Part shown: one piece after another, positions 1 through 9,037 of the stretch
Position numbering within the stretch: position 1 is the stretch's first letter
Layout of the letters: each line of letters opens with the position of its first letter
Assembly (NCBI GenBank): GCA_010365115.1
Contig: JAAFGX010000027.1
Coordinates: 1-44,015, forward strand
Source of the DNA: Paludibacter sp.
Lineage (GTDB): Bacteria > Bacteroidota > Bacteroidia > Bacteroidales > Paludibacteraceae
Length of the DNA stretch: 44,015 bases
Direction of reading: 5' to 3'
Program-made: the position numbers and the translations under genes
Notes under the pieces: model-generated
Told to the model about the DNA's origin: nothing
What the model saw: only the letters and a program-made list of their open reading frames with translations
The model's database searches: none

Positions 1-480
1 ACGGATTACAAATCCTAAGAATATTAAGAGTTGGGATTGTAAACAAATCCCAACGACAATGCCAGATTTTGCTCGTTTAAGTAAGGTTATATCCGGCAGG
101 ACGGGATTTTTGGAAGTTATACTGCCAGTGATGTGTATCAAATTGACTTGGAATGATATTGATTTTTGCTTTCTATGCTCTATTGGGTCGTAGCGTGTTG
201 ATGTACATTGTTCGGCATATTGGCACACTACGGAGAACAAGGCCTCATTCACTTTAAGTTAGTCGTTAAAAATACACCAATAATTAGTATTGATTACTTA
301 TACAGTAGAATGTAATTCGGATTGTATTTGCAATTATAGCTTTCAGTAAAATAATATAAACCTAAAAGTTTGACAGTGAAAAAATGTCATATTAAACTGA
401 TTATTCCATATTAAGATATGACAAAATAACAAAACGAAATATTGTGCACCTGAATATTTGGAATTGTAAAAAACAAAATG
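1..480. other. Gene-free stretch with short hairpins at the left edge
   Basis: I see no convincing gene here on either strand. Two small hairpins sit at the left edge: GGATT-aca-AATCC at 3-15, and a 9-bp perfect stem GTTGGGATT/AATCCCAAC at 30-54 with a 7-base loop. The remainder is AT-rich with many stops. The paired hairpins resemble the REP-type palindromes found between genes in this phylum, but that is an inference from shape only. The stretch may also be the decayed end of a gene lying left of the window. Confidence 0.4.
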
Positions 481-761
481 AAATATTCACGCGTGTGAAA
501 TATACTATTGTTTTTTTACATCGAGTACTTTCGCTAAGTGAAAGTACTAGTTGTCATTTTTTTTCGACTACTTTTTGATTGAAAAACACCATTTATAACT
601 ATGTAGTGATGTGTTTTCAGACCTGAAACACATCATAAATTAAAAATATTGGTCATTTTTACCTATAAAAATACCTTTTGTAAATGTACAAAACCAATAT
701 TTACATAATGAAAGTAGTCGATGTAAAAAAACAAGAAGAGATTTTCACTTGTTGAATATTT
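481..761. repeat. MITE-like element with 52-bp terminal inverted repeats and internal hairpins
   Basis: The left arm 481-532 and the reverse complement of the right arm 710-761 agree at about 39 of 52 positions without gaps. The inner 23 bases (510-532 against 710-732) agree at 22 of 23, and the outermost 9 are identical. Inside lie further hairpins: 524-548 (12-bp arms, one G-U pair), 608-634 (12-bp arms with a bulge) and 644-653/693-702 (10-bp perfect arms). No protein is encoded. I infer a non-autonomous mobile element or a strongly structured non-coding region. No clear target-site duplication is visible. Confidence 0.55.
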
Positions 762-784
762 AAAATTGTTATTACATCTATAGG

Positions 785-814
785 TTTTGCATGGCAATAG
801 TACAGCATGCAAAA
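785..814. repeat. Short inverted repeat
   Basis: TTTTGCATG at 785-793 is perfectly complementary to CATGCAAAA at 806-814 across a 12-base loop. No T-tract follows on the plus strand, so it does not look like a terminator. It lies between the MITE-like element and the 60-bp palindrome. Confidence 0.45.
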
Positions 815-903
815 TAACACAAAGCCCCTTTCTCTCTACATAGCTATCATTTTATTTTTTTTTCTTGGACTACATCAATTTACATTTCAAAAATTGTATT
901 TTT

Positions 904-963
904 TGTTCGGCATAGCGTCTTTCGTCCCGATAGCTATCGGGACGAAAGACGCTATGCCGAACA
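904..963. repeat. Perfect 60-bp palindrome upstream of the macroglobulin gene
   Basis: The 30 bases 904-933 are the exact reverse complement of 934-963, with no spacer; the centre reads GATAGCTATC. The pairing stops at 903/964. The arms are much richer in G and C than the flanks. It lies about 90 bases before the candidate -7 box of the following gene. A fully paired cruciform or RNA hairpin of this size is unusual. It could be an insertion, an end-joined repeat arm or a transcription barrier. Confidence 0.85.
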
Positions 964-1050
964 GCGGGCTGAACAGGTTACATGCTACGGGGAATGAGGT
1001 TTTGCTGGGTGAATTTGTATCGTTTCTGTCGTATTTCCGTTAATTGGTAT

Positions 1051-1058
1051 TATATTTG
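1051..1058 (+). promoter_or_regulatory. Candidate -7 box (TATATTTG) for the macroglobulin gene
   Basis: TATATTTG matches the Bacteroidota -7 consensus TAnnTTTG and lies 31 bases before the ATG at 1090. No good TTTG -33 element is seen at the usual distance, so the call rests on one box. Confidence 0.4.
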
Positions 1059-1089
1059 TAAATCTAAACGGACTCAAAAAAACTCTATT

Positions 1090-4000
1090 ATGAAAAAGTA
1101 TCTTTCTATCTTTTCGTTAGCTCTTGTTGTTTTTGTCGGAATCATTCTTGCTCAGAAATCAAATAATATTTCCTATCCTGTTCGTTGGGAAAAAGTAGAA
1201 GAATTGGCTGAAAAACAACTTCCAGAATCAGCTTTAAAAGAAGTGGAAGCCATTCTCTCTCAAGCTCAGAATGAGAAAAATTCAGAGCAAATTATTAAGG
1301 CTATGCTTTATAAAATGCGTTTTACACTGGAAAAAGATCCTGATGAAGCTCCTAAATTGATCAGCGAATTTGAAAATTTCACTCTGAAATCTATTGATCC
1401 AACAGAAAAAGCGTTGCTTTATTCGATGACAGCTGAACTTTATGCTAATTACTACCAAAACGACTCCTATACAATAAACCAGCGAACAAAAGTTGTAGGT
1501 TTAATCCCCGAAGATGTAAACGAATGGACTAAGAACATCTATTTCGATAAGATTTCCAATCTACTTTCATCATCAATAGCATCAAAAGATATTTTGCAAA
1601 AAACAGATGCTCTGAAATTTGCCGCATTGCTCAACAATGGTCAAGATAGCCGCACTCTTCAACCAACACTTTTTGATTTTTTGGCCTATCGATGTATTAA
1701 TATTTTAAATAGCATATCCCAAGCAACTGATTTGAAAAATCCTCTTGATATGGATGTTTTCTTTGTTGAAGCCAATCAGTTTGTGACCTTAAAACTTGAT
1801 ACAACCTATACAAATTCTGTTGAAAATAAGATACTTGAAATTTACCAACAATTGATTGAGTTACATTTGACGGGAAAACCTGTTGAAGCTTTACTATATG
1901 CTGATTTAGAGCGACTTCAATATGTGAAGAACAAAACGGATAAAAATGAACTCTATTTGAAGGCATTAGATCGGTTGGATGAAAAGTATTCGAAGAATGA
2001 CTTTGTAGTTGAGATTGTTGCTGAAAGAGCTAATTATTATCTTCAGAAAAGTACTGAAAATGAAGAGAATAGATCGTTTAGAAAGAAAGCCTTTGATATT
2101 TGTGAAAATGGAATAAAGCTTTTTCCTAAGTATTCACGGATTGATTTATTGAAAAATATACAAAAAACGATTACTCAAAAAAGCCTGAATGTTTCTCACA
2201 ATGAAGTCCTCAAGCCATTTTCAAATTTGATTTTAAATATTAATTCAGCTAATATTTCAGCTTTAAAAATTGACGTTTATCGTATAAATGCTACTGCTTT
2301 TGAATATTTTACTTTCAAACAAAACAAACAAAATAGGACTGAAATTTATCCCAATCGTACATTGATAGAAAGTAGGGAAATGAAAATGAAAACCGATCCG
2401 AATTTCGGAGCTGTTGATACTACATTAACTATAAAATCAACTGATTATGGGATGTATGAAATTGGAGTTGCTGAAAAAGGAAATATTAAAGATAATACTT
2501 CAAATACAGTTTTCGTGGTTTCCGACTTCGGTTTTATTACCCGCTCCAACAAAGCAGAAGTTCAAGAACTTTACATTTTGGACAGACAATCAGGGATTCA
2601 ACAAAATGACGTGGATGTGACTGTATATGAGCCAAAATGGACAGGTAAGGGATATGAATATAATTTGAAACACAACGGTAGATCTGATAAAGGAGGACTA
2701 TGTAAAATTCCATTTGTAACAAATAATTATCAAACGAAACTGTTTTTTGGAAAAGGCAAGGACCAATTTTTCACTTCTGAATCGTACGCTTATTACAATG
2801 AAAACAATCAATATGAAAACGAAAAAGCGCAATTAAATTTGTTTACCGACCGTTCGTTGTATCGTCCAGGACAAACTGTTTATTTTAAAGGCATTGCTTA
2901 TTTTGCTAATAAAAAGCGCAATGAAGTTCGTAAATCAGCTTCTTATGATGTCACACTCTATGATGCAAACAATCAGAAAATAAGTTCAAAAACATTAAAA
3001 ACCAACGATTTCGGATCGTTTGCCGGAGAATTTATTTTGCCAGAAAACGGTTTGAACGGTGCTTTTCGCATTCAATCAGAAAGTTTTTCACATACTATTT
3101 GGGTTGAAGAATATAAACGTCCGACTTTTGAGGTGAAAATAGAAAAACCAAAATCTGAAATAAAGTTTGGAGATAAAGTACTACTTATAGGTAATATAAA
3201 AGCATACGCCGGTTATAATATTAGCGATGCAATGATAAAATATAGGGTAGTTCGTCGTACGCATCGTTTTTGCTGGTGGAACAATGAACCCGATACAGAA
3301 ATTACCAATGGCATTACAACATCTAATGCTGTTGGGAAATTTGAAGTGTCATTTGTGCCGATAAAAACAAAAAATGGGTCTATCTCATGGCGAGGTAATT
3401 TTTATACGTATGCTGTATATGCTGATGTTACTGACCCAAAAGGCGAAACACAGCAGGGTGAACAATCTCTTTCTGTCGGAGATAAGTCCTTGTTTATAGT
3501 TGCAAATGTGCCTGAAAAGATTGAAAAGAATTCCAACTCCAAACTTGTAATTTATACAGAAACATTAAATGGCGAGAAACAAAATTCAGTGATTGATTAT
3601 GAAGTCTATCGTTTGGAAGATTTACCCGATTATGTTGAAAATCTGAAAACAGATTTCGAACCCAAAAATGCAGAAAAAATAACCAGTGGTAAATTCAATA
3701 CTGTAGATAAAAGCCTGATGCTGAAATTAAAAAAATGGAAATCTGCACAATATAAATTGATTTTGAAAACCCTAGATGCATGGGGAAATGAGGTGAAATC
3801 AGAGCATAAATTCATTGTTTACAATCAAAATGACAAGGTTCTTCCGGTTAAAACCTATGAATGGATGCTGGTGGATAAATCAGAATGTAATGTGGGTGAA
3901 AAAGCGCAAATTCGTTTTGGAACTTCTACCAAAAATACAGTTGTATTGTATGAACTTATGCAAGGAAATAAGGTGCTGCAAAGTCAATGGATAAAATTTT

Positions 4001-7000
4001 CCAATGAAATAAAAACGTTCGAAATTCCATTTAAAGAAAGTTACGGTGCTGGAGTCACTGCTCAGTTTAGCTTTATGAAAGATGAAAAATTCTTTTTTAA
4101 ACAAGTACAAATCACACATAAAGTCGTTGAAAAGAAATTGACTCCAACATTAAGTGTATTTCGGGATAAACTTTTGCCGGGCGAAAAAGCTGAATGGACA
4201 ATCACAATTCCTGAGTCCGAAAAAAACAAGAAAGAAGCTGAAGTGTTGGTTGGAATGTACGATGCTTCGTTGGATGCCATTCGTCCACATAGTTGGAGTT
4301 TTAGCCCAGTTTATAATGAAGGTATTGTGTATGCTCCGGTATGGACATCAAACAGTTTTAATAAAGATACTGACTTTTTAAATTTTGACACTGATTTGAA
4401 TAATGTACCTAATTATCAGTTTGATGAATTGAATTGGTTTGGTTTGAATTTTTCAAGTAGAACTCCAATAATGATTAGAGGACTTTCGAAAGGGGGCGTT
4501 CTTGTGAATAATGAAATTGTTAGTAGTGGTTATGAATCTCAAAAAAGATCAGATGTAATAGGAGCTGTAGCTTCAATGAAATCTGCACCACAAGTTGTTG
4601 AATCAAAAGAAGAAATTACTGAAATCGGAAATGGGGAAAATGCAAATGAAAAAGAGAAACCCGTACAACTCCGCACTAATTTCAACGAAACCGCATTTTT
4701 CTACCCACAATTACGCACAGATGAAGCTGGAAATGTGAAGTTTACATTTACTGCTCCCGAAAGTCTGACACGTTGGACTGTGAAAATGCTGGCACATACT
4801 CAGGACTTGTATTTTGGACAAGCTGAAGTGCAGGTAGTTACTCAAAAAGATTTGATGGTACAAATGAATCTACCGCGTTTCGTGCGCAGGTCGGATAAAT
4901 TGGTTCTGAGCGCAAATGTGATTAATCTTACTGATAAAGAATTGAAAGCCAATGTGCAGTTTGAACTGATTGATCCGGAAACCGTGAAGCCTATTCAACT
5001 CAATGATAATAAAGTGAAATCGGTAACACTTGCAGCCAACGAAACCAAATCGGTTGAGTGGGAGATAAGTGAATTTTCGCCTTATGAACTAGTCATCTGC
5101 AAAATAGTAGCCCGCGCCGGAGATTTTAGCGATGGAGAGCAAAAATACTTGCCAGTATTGCCCGATAAAGTGTTGATAACTGAAAGCATGCCAATGACTA
5201 TGCGTGGTAATCAAACCCGCACATTCAACTTCGAAAGTTTGATTAAAAATGCATCTAACGTTAAAACACAAAATCTGGCAGTTGAATTTTCTACAAATCC
5301 AGCGTGGTATGCTGTTCAAGCATTGCCAACTCTTTCTACACCGGAAAATGAAAATGCAATGGATTATTTTACAGCATATTATGCTAACTCGCTGGCTGCA
5401 TTTATCGCCAATTCCAATCCCAAAATTGCTGCTACTTTCGACCGTTGGAAAAAAGCGGGTGGCAGTCGTGATGCATTGCTCTCAAATTTGGAGAAAAACA
5501 AAGAGTTGAAAAATATGTTGCTCGAAGAAACGCCTTGGGTGATGGCTGCCAAAGACGAAACCGAACAAAAAAAACAAATTGCTTTATTGTTTGATTTGAA
5601 TATGCAGAAAAATCAAAGTCAGCAATACCTCGACAAATTATTGAAACTCCAGACTCCTGACGGAGGTTTTGCGTGGTTCGACGGAATGCTTGAAAGTCGA
5701 TATATTACTCAGGAAATTATGCTAAATTTGGCACGACTTAAACGAATGACAAACGTGAATTCGATGCCTCAAAATTCTATTGAAAAAGCGTTGAATTATT
5801 TGGACTTAGAAATATCGAGAGATTTTGAGAACTTGAAAAAGAATAATAAAAATTACTTGAAACAAAACTGTGTAGGTAATATCCAGTTGTTCTATTTGCA
5901 TGTTCGCTCCGAATATCCCAAAGTACCTATTCATGTATCGGCGCAAGAAGCTGTAAAGTTTTACACCGCTCAATCGGAAAAATACTGGACTAGTTTCTCG
6001 CTTTATGGCAAAGCTATGATGGCTGTAGTTGCCAATAGAAATGGGAAGATTCAAACGGCGAATGACATTTTGAGATCGTTGAAAGAAAATGCATTGAAAA
6101 CGGATGAGTTTGGTATGTATTGGGCAAAAAATGCTGCCGGTTATTTCTGGAATGAACGTCCGATTGCGGTTCAAGCAGCCATTATAGAAGCATTCGCTGA
6201 AGTTTCTAAAAATACATCCGATGTAGATGAAATGAAAATTTGGTTGCTTAAACAAAAACAAACCCAACGTTGGGATTCTCCATTAGCAACTGTAAACGCC
6301 ATTTATGCTTTGCTTTTGCAAGGAAGTGACTGGTTAAACAATCAAGGATCAGTGGAGATAAAACTTGGAAATATGACTTTGCAACCAACTAACATAGAAG
6401 CTGGAACTGGTTATTTCAAGGAAACCATTCCTGCTCTTGATGTTAATCCATCAATTGGGAAAGTAACTGTTACAACTTTTGGAAGTGCAAATCAAAAACA
6501 ACCTTCCAATAAAAGTAGGATTGGCTGGGGAGCAATGTATTGGCAGTATTACCAGGATTTAGACAAAGTGGAAGGCCAAAGTGGACCAATGAAAATTACC
6601 AAAAAACTTTTTGTAGAGAAAATGACTGCAACCGGTAAAACATTGATGCCGATAGAAAAAATCAAACTTGGTAAAGGAGATAAAATAATTACCCGATTGG
6701 TGATTACAACAGACAGAAACCTCGAATTTGTGGCTTTGAAAGACTTGCGTGCTTCGTGCTTCGAACCTGTAAATCAAATTTCGGGCTCAGCGTGGAAAGA
6801 AAAAGTTTGCTATTATCAAACCACCAAAGATGCTTCCACTCAATTTTTCTTTTCCTACTTGCCAAAAGGAACTTATGTATTTGAATACGAACTTTGGGCA
6901 AATAACAGTGGTGAATTTACAAGTGGAATTGCTTCGGTTCAATGTTTGTATGCGCCCGAATTTGTGAGTCATACTGGCGGAGAAAGAATAAAAATACAAT

Positions 7001-7002
7001 AG
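1090..7002 (+). CDS. Large alpha-2-macroglobulin family protein without thioester
   Basis: A 1970-residue exported protein. The ATG at 1090 is chosen because it opens a Sec signal peptide (MKKYLSIFSLALVVFVGIIL). Upstream in-frame codons would hide that signal. No lipobox cysteine is visible. An N-terminal helical region of about 400 residues precedes macroglobulin-type beta domains. The MG2 signature is near 584-600 (LFTDRSLYRPGQTVYFKG). The A2M core is at about 1198-1290 (FYPQLRTDEAGNVKFTFTAP). A C-terminal alpha/alpha-toroid region follows, with a receptor-binding-like end. At the place where thioester proteins read CxEQ, this one has TPENENAMDYF (about 1417-1427), so no thioester can form. 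A segment at 1124-1165 (TPIMIRG, DVIGAVASMKSA) resembles the plug motif of SusC/TonB receptors. Family members are thought to trap or sense proteases in the envelope. No pbpC partner is in the window. The family is sure; the role is inferred. Confidence 0.9.
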   Translation: MKKYLSIFSLALVVFVGIILAQKSNNISYPVRWEKVEELAEKQLPESALKEVEAILSQAQNEKNSEQIIKAMLYKMRFTLEKDPDEAPKLISEFENFTLKSIDPTEKALLYSMTAELYANYYQNDSYTINQRTKVVGLIPEDVNEWTKNIYFDKISNLLSSSIASKDILQKTDALKFAALLNNGQDSRTLQPTLFDFLAYRCINILNSISQATDLKNPLDMDVFFVEANQFVTLKLDTTYTNSVENKILEIYQQLIELHLTGKPVEALLYADLERLQYVKNKTDKNELYLKALDRLDEKYSKNDFVVEIVAERANYYLQKSTENEENRSFRKKAFDICENGIKLFPKYSRIDLLKNIQKTITQKSLNVSHNEVLKPFSNLILNINSANISALKIDVYRINATAFEYFTFKQNKQNRTEIYPNRTLIESREMKMKTDPNFGAVDTTLTIKSTDYGMYEIGVAEKGNIKDNTSNTVFVVSDFGFITRSNKAEVQELYILDRQSGIQQNDVDVTVYEPKWTGKGYEYNLKHNGRSDKGGLCKIPFVTNNYQTKLFFGKGKDQFFTSESYAYYNENNQYENEKAQLNLFTDRSLYRPGQTVYFKGIAYFANKKRNEVRKSASYDVTLYDANNQKISSKTLKTNDFGSFAGEFILPENGLNGAFRIQSESFSHTIWVEEYKRPTFEVKIEKPKSEIKFGDKVLLIGNIKAYAGYNISDAMIKYRVVRRTHRFCWWNNEPDTEITNGITTSNAVGKFEVSFVPIKTKNGSISWRGNFYTYAVYADVTDPKGETQQGEQSLSVGDKSLFIVANVPEKIEKNSNSKLVIYTETLNGEKQNSVIDYEVYRLEDLPDYVENLKTDFEPKNAEKITSGKFNTVDKSLMLKLKKWKSAQYKLILKTLDAWGNEVKSEHKFIVYNQNDKVLPVKTYEWMLVDKSECNVGEKAQIRFGTSTKNTVVLYELMQGNKVLQSQWIKFSNEIKTFEIPFKESYGAGVTAQFSFMKDEKFFFKQVQITHKVVEKKLTPTLSVFRDKLLPGEKAEWTITIPESEKNKKEAEVLVGMYDASLDAIRPHSWSFSPVYNEGIVYAPVWTSNSFNKDTDFLNFDTDLNNVPNYQFDELNWFGLNFSSRTPIMIRGLSKGGVLVNNEIVSSGYESQKRSDVIGAVASMKSAPQVVESKEEITEIGNGENANEKEKPVQLRTNFNETAFFYPQLRTDEAGNVKFTFTAPESLTRWTVKMLAHTQDLYFGQAEVQVVTQKDLMVQMNLPRFVRRSDKLVLSANVINLTDKELKANVQFELIDPETVKPIQLNDNKVKSVTLAANETKSVEWEISEFSPYELVICKIVARAGDFSDGEQKYLPVLPDKVLITESMPMTMRGNQTRTFNFESLIKNASNVKTQNLAVEFSTNPAWYAVQALPTLSTPENENAMDYFTAYYANSLAAFIANSNPKIAATFDRWKKAGGSRDALLSNLEKNKELKNMLLEETPWVMAAKDETEQKKQIALLFDLNMQKNQSQQYLDKLLKLQTPDGGFAWFDGMLESRYITQEIMLNLARLKRMTNVNSMPQNSIEKALNYLDLEISRDFENLKKNNKNYLKQNCVGNIQLFYLHVRSEYPKVPIHVSAQEAVKFYTAQSEKYWTSFSLYGKAMMAVVANRNGKIQTANDILRSLKENALKTDEFGMYWAKNAAGYFWNERPIAVQAAIIEAFAEVSKNTSDVDEMKIWLLKQKQTQRWDSPLATVNAIYALLLQGSDWLNNQGSVEIKLGNMTLQPTNIEAGTGYFKETIPALDVNPSIGKVTVTTFGSANQKQPSNKSRIGWGAMYWQYYQDLDKVEGQSGPMKITKKLFVEKMTATGKTLMPIEKIKLGKGDKIITRLVITTDRNLEFVALKDLRASCFEPVNQISGSAWKEKVCYYQTTKDASTQFFFSYLPKGTYVFEYELWANNSGEFTSGIASVQCLYAPEFVSHTGGERIKIQ

Positions 7003-7015
7003 TTTTTAAACGAAA

Positions 7016-7050
7016 AACGGGGCGACTAATTTAGTTGCCCCGTTATATTT
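7016..7050. terminator. Hairpin terminator shared by two convergent genes
   Basis: A 12-bp stem (7016-7027 with 7033-7044, one G-U pair, arms AACGGGGCGACT and AGTTGCCCCGTT) with a 5-base loop is followed by ATATTTTTA. It starts 14 bases after the macroglobulin stop and ends before the stop of the convergent transporter gene, so it can serve both directions. Confidence 0.75.
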
Positions 7051-7070
7051 TTATAAGTTTAAGATAATTA

Positions 7071-8861
7071 TTATTTTCCGGTTACACGCTCCAAACGCTT
7101 CATGATGGAAAATATAAAAGTGGCTGAAAGAATACAGCATACGATAAAAATTAGCCATAATTGCCACAAATCCAGTTTTCCCCAGAAGAAACTACCCACA
7201 AATAGCAGTTTATTCCCAACCGCAGTGGCCAGCAGCCAACCGCCTTGCATTAATCCCTGAAATCGTTGTGGTGCTACTTTTGATACAAATGATAAACCCA
7301 TTGGACTCAAAAATAATTCGGCTACAGTTAATACTAAATAGCTGTTTATTAGCCAGTATGGACTTATTCTTGATGAGTCTGGCACTGCCATTCCGTTTAA
7401 TTCGTGAGGCGAAATTAAACTTAAAGATCCTACCATTACTACCAAAAATCCAACTGCTGCGATAATCATACCGATTCCAATTTTACGTGGAGTGGATGGT
7501 TCTTTACCAATTTTATTCAACCATGCGAAAACGCCCATTACCAATGGAGTAAGGAAGACAATAAATAATGGATTAAATGATTGGAAAACTTCCGGCGAAA
7601 TTGAATTCATATCGGAATTTTGTGAAATAAAATAGTAACACAAAGCTCCTCCTGAAATGGTCATGGCTGAACCGATTAAACGATTGGTTATGGAATTTTT
7701 ACCGAATAAGAGAAACAATCCACCAACACCTGCAATAAACGACAGGATGGAAGGTAATGTAAAAAATATGTTTGTAAATGGTCCAACTTGTTTTACAATA
7801 TAGTCTCGTGCAAAGAATGTGAGCGTGAGTCCATTTTGATGGAAAGACATCCAAAAGAAAATCACCACAAAAAATACCAGAATTAATGAGGTGACACGTG
7901 CTTTTTCTTCTTTTGTAGCCGACATGATAATCCAGGTTACAAAGGTGCCAAAAAGACCGATTGCCATTCCTGTTTTGTAATCTTTCAATAAGCTTACTAA
8001 AAATGTAACCAATCCGCCAACTAATAGCGAAACTACAAATGTTACAAGGCTCGATTTATTTTCTGCTTTGCTTTTAACCGTTTTTACTTCTACTACTTCT
8101 TTGTTTGGTAAATGCTTGTTGAAGAAAATATATACCAATAAAGAGATGACCATGGCGACAGCTGCTATTCCAAATGCATAATTGTAACCTCTTGAAAATA
8201 CTTCGAGATATGATGTTGCAAAAGCATTTAAGTCGGTTATAGGTCCGGTTAAACTGACTTTATTTGCAAGGGAGGAAAGTTGAGTAGTATCAGTCAGTTT
8301 ACCTTCCAGTAATTGATGACAGAGTGATGGAATACTTCCATCGTGCAGGAATCCGTTGGTTTTCAACCACCAATCCCTAACTGATGTGGCAGCAAAAGGA
8401 GCAAAAAAAGCACCGACATTTATTCCCATATAGAAAATCATAAATGCCGAATCGCGCAATTTTCCGTATTTTTCATTATCGTAAAGCTGACCAACTACCG
8501 CTTGTAAGTTCCCCTTAAACAAACCGTTACCGAGCGCAATGACGAATAAACTTATCAAAGTCATATTTAATCCTAAACCGGGCATTGCCATCATGGCGTA
8601 ACCAGTGAGCATTACAACAATACCAACCAGAATAACCAGTTTGTACTTTTTTGAATAGTCGGCTAAAATACCACCAATGAGAGCCATTGCATAAATTCCG
8701 AAATAAAACCAACTGTAATAATCGCCGGCAATTTCTTCGGAAAGTCCGAATTTAACCTGTAGAAACAAAACTAAGATGGCCATCATGGTGTAAAATCCGA
8801 AACGTTCGCCCATGTTGGCAAAAAAGGCGACTAAGAGGCCTTTAGGATGATTATTTAACAT
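7071..8861 (-). CDS. POT/PTR-family proton-dependent oligopeptide transporter
   Basis: A 596-residue polytopic inner-membrane protein with at least 12 hydrophobic segments. The start MLNNHPKGLLVAFFANMGER is chosen over upstream in-frame codons because it leads straight into the first helix. It belongs to the peptide:proton symporter group of the major facilitator superfamily, which imports di- and tripeptides. The usual first-helix signature ExxERFxYY reads NMGERFGFY here (residues 16-24): the second glutamate and the arginine are kept, but the first glutamate is Asn16. A loop of about 60 residues (roughly 195-260, poor in hydrophobics) lies between helices in the first half. The gene stands alone, convergent with the macroglobulin gene. 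The family is confident; the exact substrate is not known. Confidence 0.85.
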   Translation of the reverse strand: MLNNHPKGLLVAFFANMGERFGFYTMMAILVLFLQVKFGLSEEIAGDYYSWFYFGIYAMALIGGILADYSKKYKLVILVGIVVMLTGYAMMAMPGLGLNMTLISLFVIALGNGLFKGNLQAVVGQLYDNEKYGKLRDSAFMIFYMGINVGAFFAPFAATSVRDWWLKTNGFLHDGSIPSLCHQLLEGKLTDTTQLSSLANKVSLTGPITDLNAFATSYLEVFSRGYNYAFGIAAVAMVISLLVYIFFNKHLPNKEVVEVKTVKSKAENKSSLVTFVVSLLVGGLVTFLVSLLKDYKTGMAIGLFGTFVTWIIMSATKEEKARVTSLILVFFVVIFFWMSFHQNGLTLTFFARDYIVKQVGPFTNIFFTLPSILSFIAGVGGLFLLFGKNSITNRLIGSAMTISGGALCYYFISQNSDMNSISPEVFQSFNPLFIVFLTPLVMGVFAWLNKIGKEPSTPRKIGIGMIIAAVGFLVVMVGSLSLISPHELNGMAVPDSSRISPYWLINSYLVLTVAELFLSPMGLSFVSKVAPQRFQGLMQGGWLLATAVGNKLLFVGSFFWGKLDLWQLWLIFIVCCILSATFIFSIMKRLERVTGK

Positions 8862-8910
8862 ATAATTTAATGATTGGGTTGATTTGAATAATTTGTGTAT
8901 TAAATATTTG

Positions 8911-8918
8911 CAAATATA
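8911..8918 (-). promoter_or_regulatory. Candidate -7 box (TATATTTG) for the POT transporter gene
   Basis: Read on the minus strand, 8918-8911 is TATATTTG, a match to TAnnTTTG, about 50 bases before the start at 8861. I could not find a matching -33 box at normal spacing. Confidence 0.35.
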
Positions 8919-8990
8919 ATAATTTTGTCGCAATATTAAATTTTTATGCAAGAATTGAATGTTGAAATTGCTTAAATTTATGTCATTCCG

Positions 8991-9035
8991 ACCCAAAACG
9001 CAAAACGCAAAACCCGAAATGCAAAATGCAAAACA
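8991..9035. repeat. Short degenerate tandem repeat (CGCAAAA/TGCAAAA units)
   Basis: About six imperfect copies of a 7-8 base unit (CAAAACG, CAAAACC, GCAAAAT) run up to the stop codon of the gene ending at 9038. It looks like simple-sequence slippage in an intergenic spacer. Confidence 0.5.
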
Positions 9036-9037
9036 AA

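Noticed and set aside
59..193. 45-codon open frame near the left edge (MPDFARLSKVISGRTG...)
   Set aside because: Short, no recognisable family, no start signals; may be a remnant but cannot be supported.
807..1043. Open frame of 78 codons with a hydrophobic stretch upstream of the macroglobulin gene
   Set aside because: It runs through the 60-bp palindrome and over the likely promoter; the C-terminal half is only the translation of repeat DNA.
5806..6267. 153-codon frame antisense to the macroglobulin gene
   Set aside because: Shadow of a confidently coding gene; no family features.
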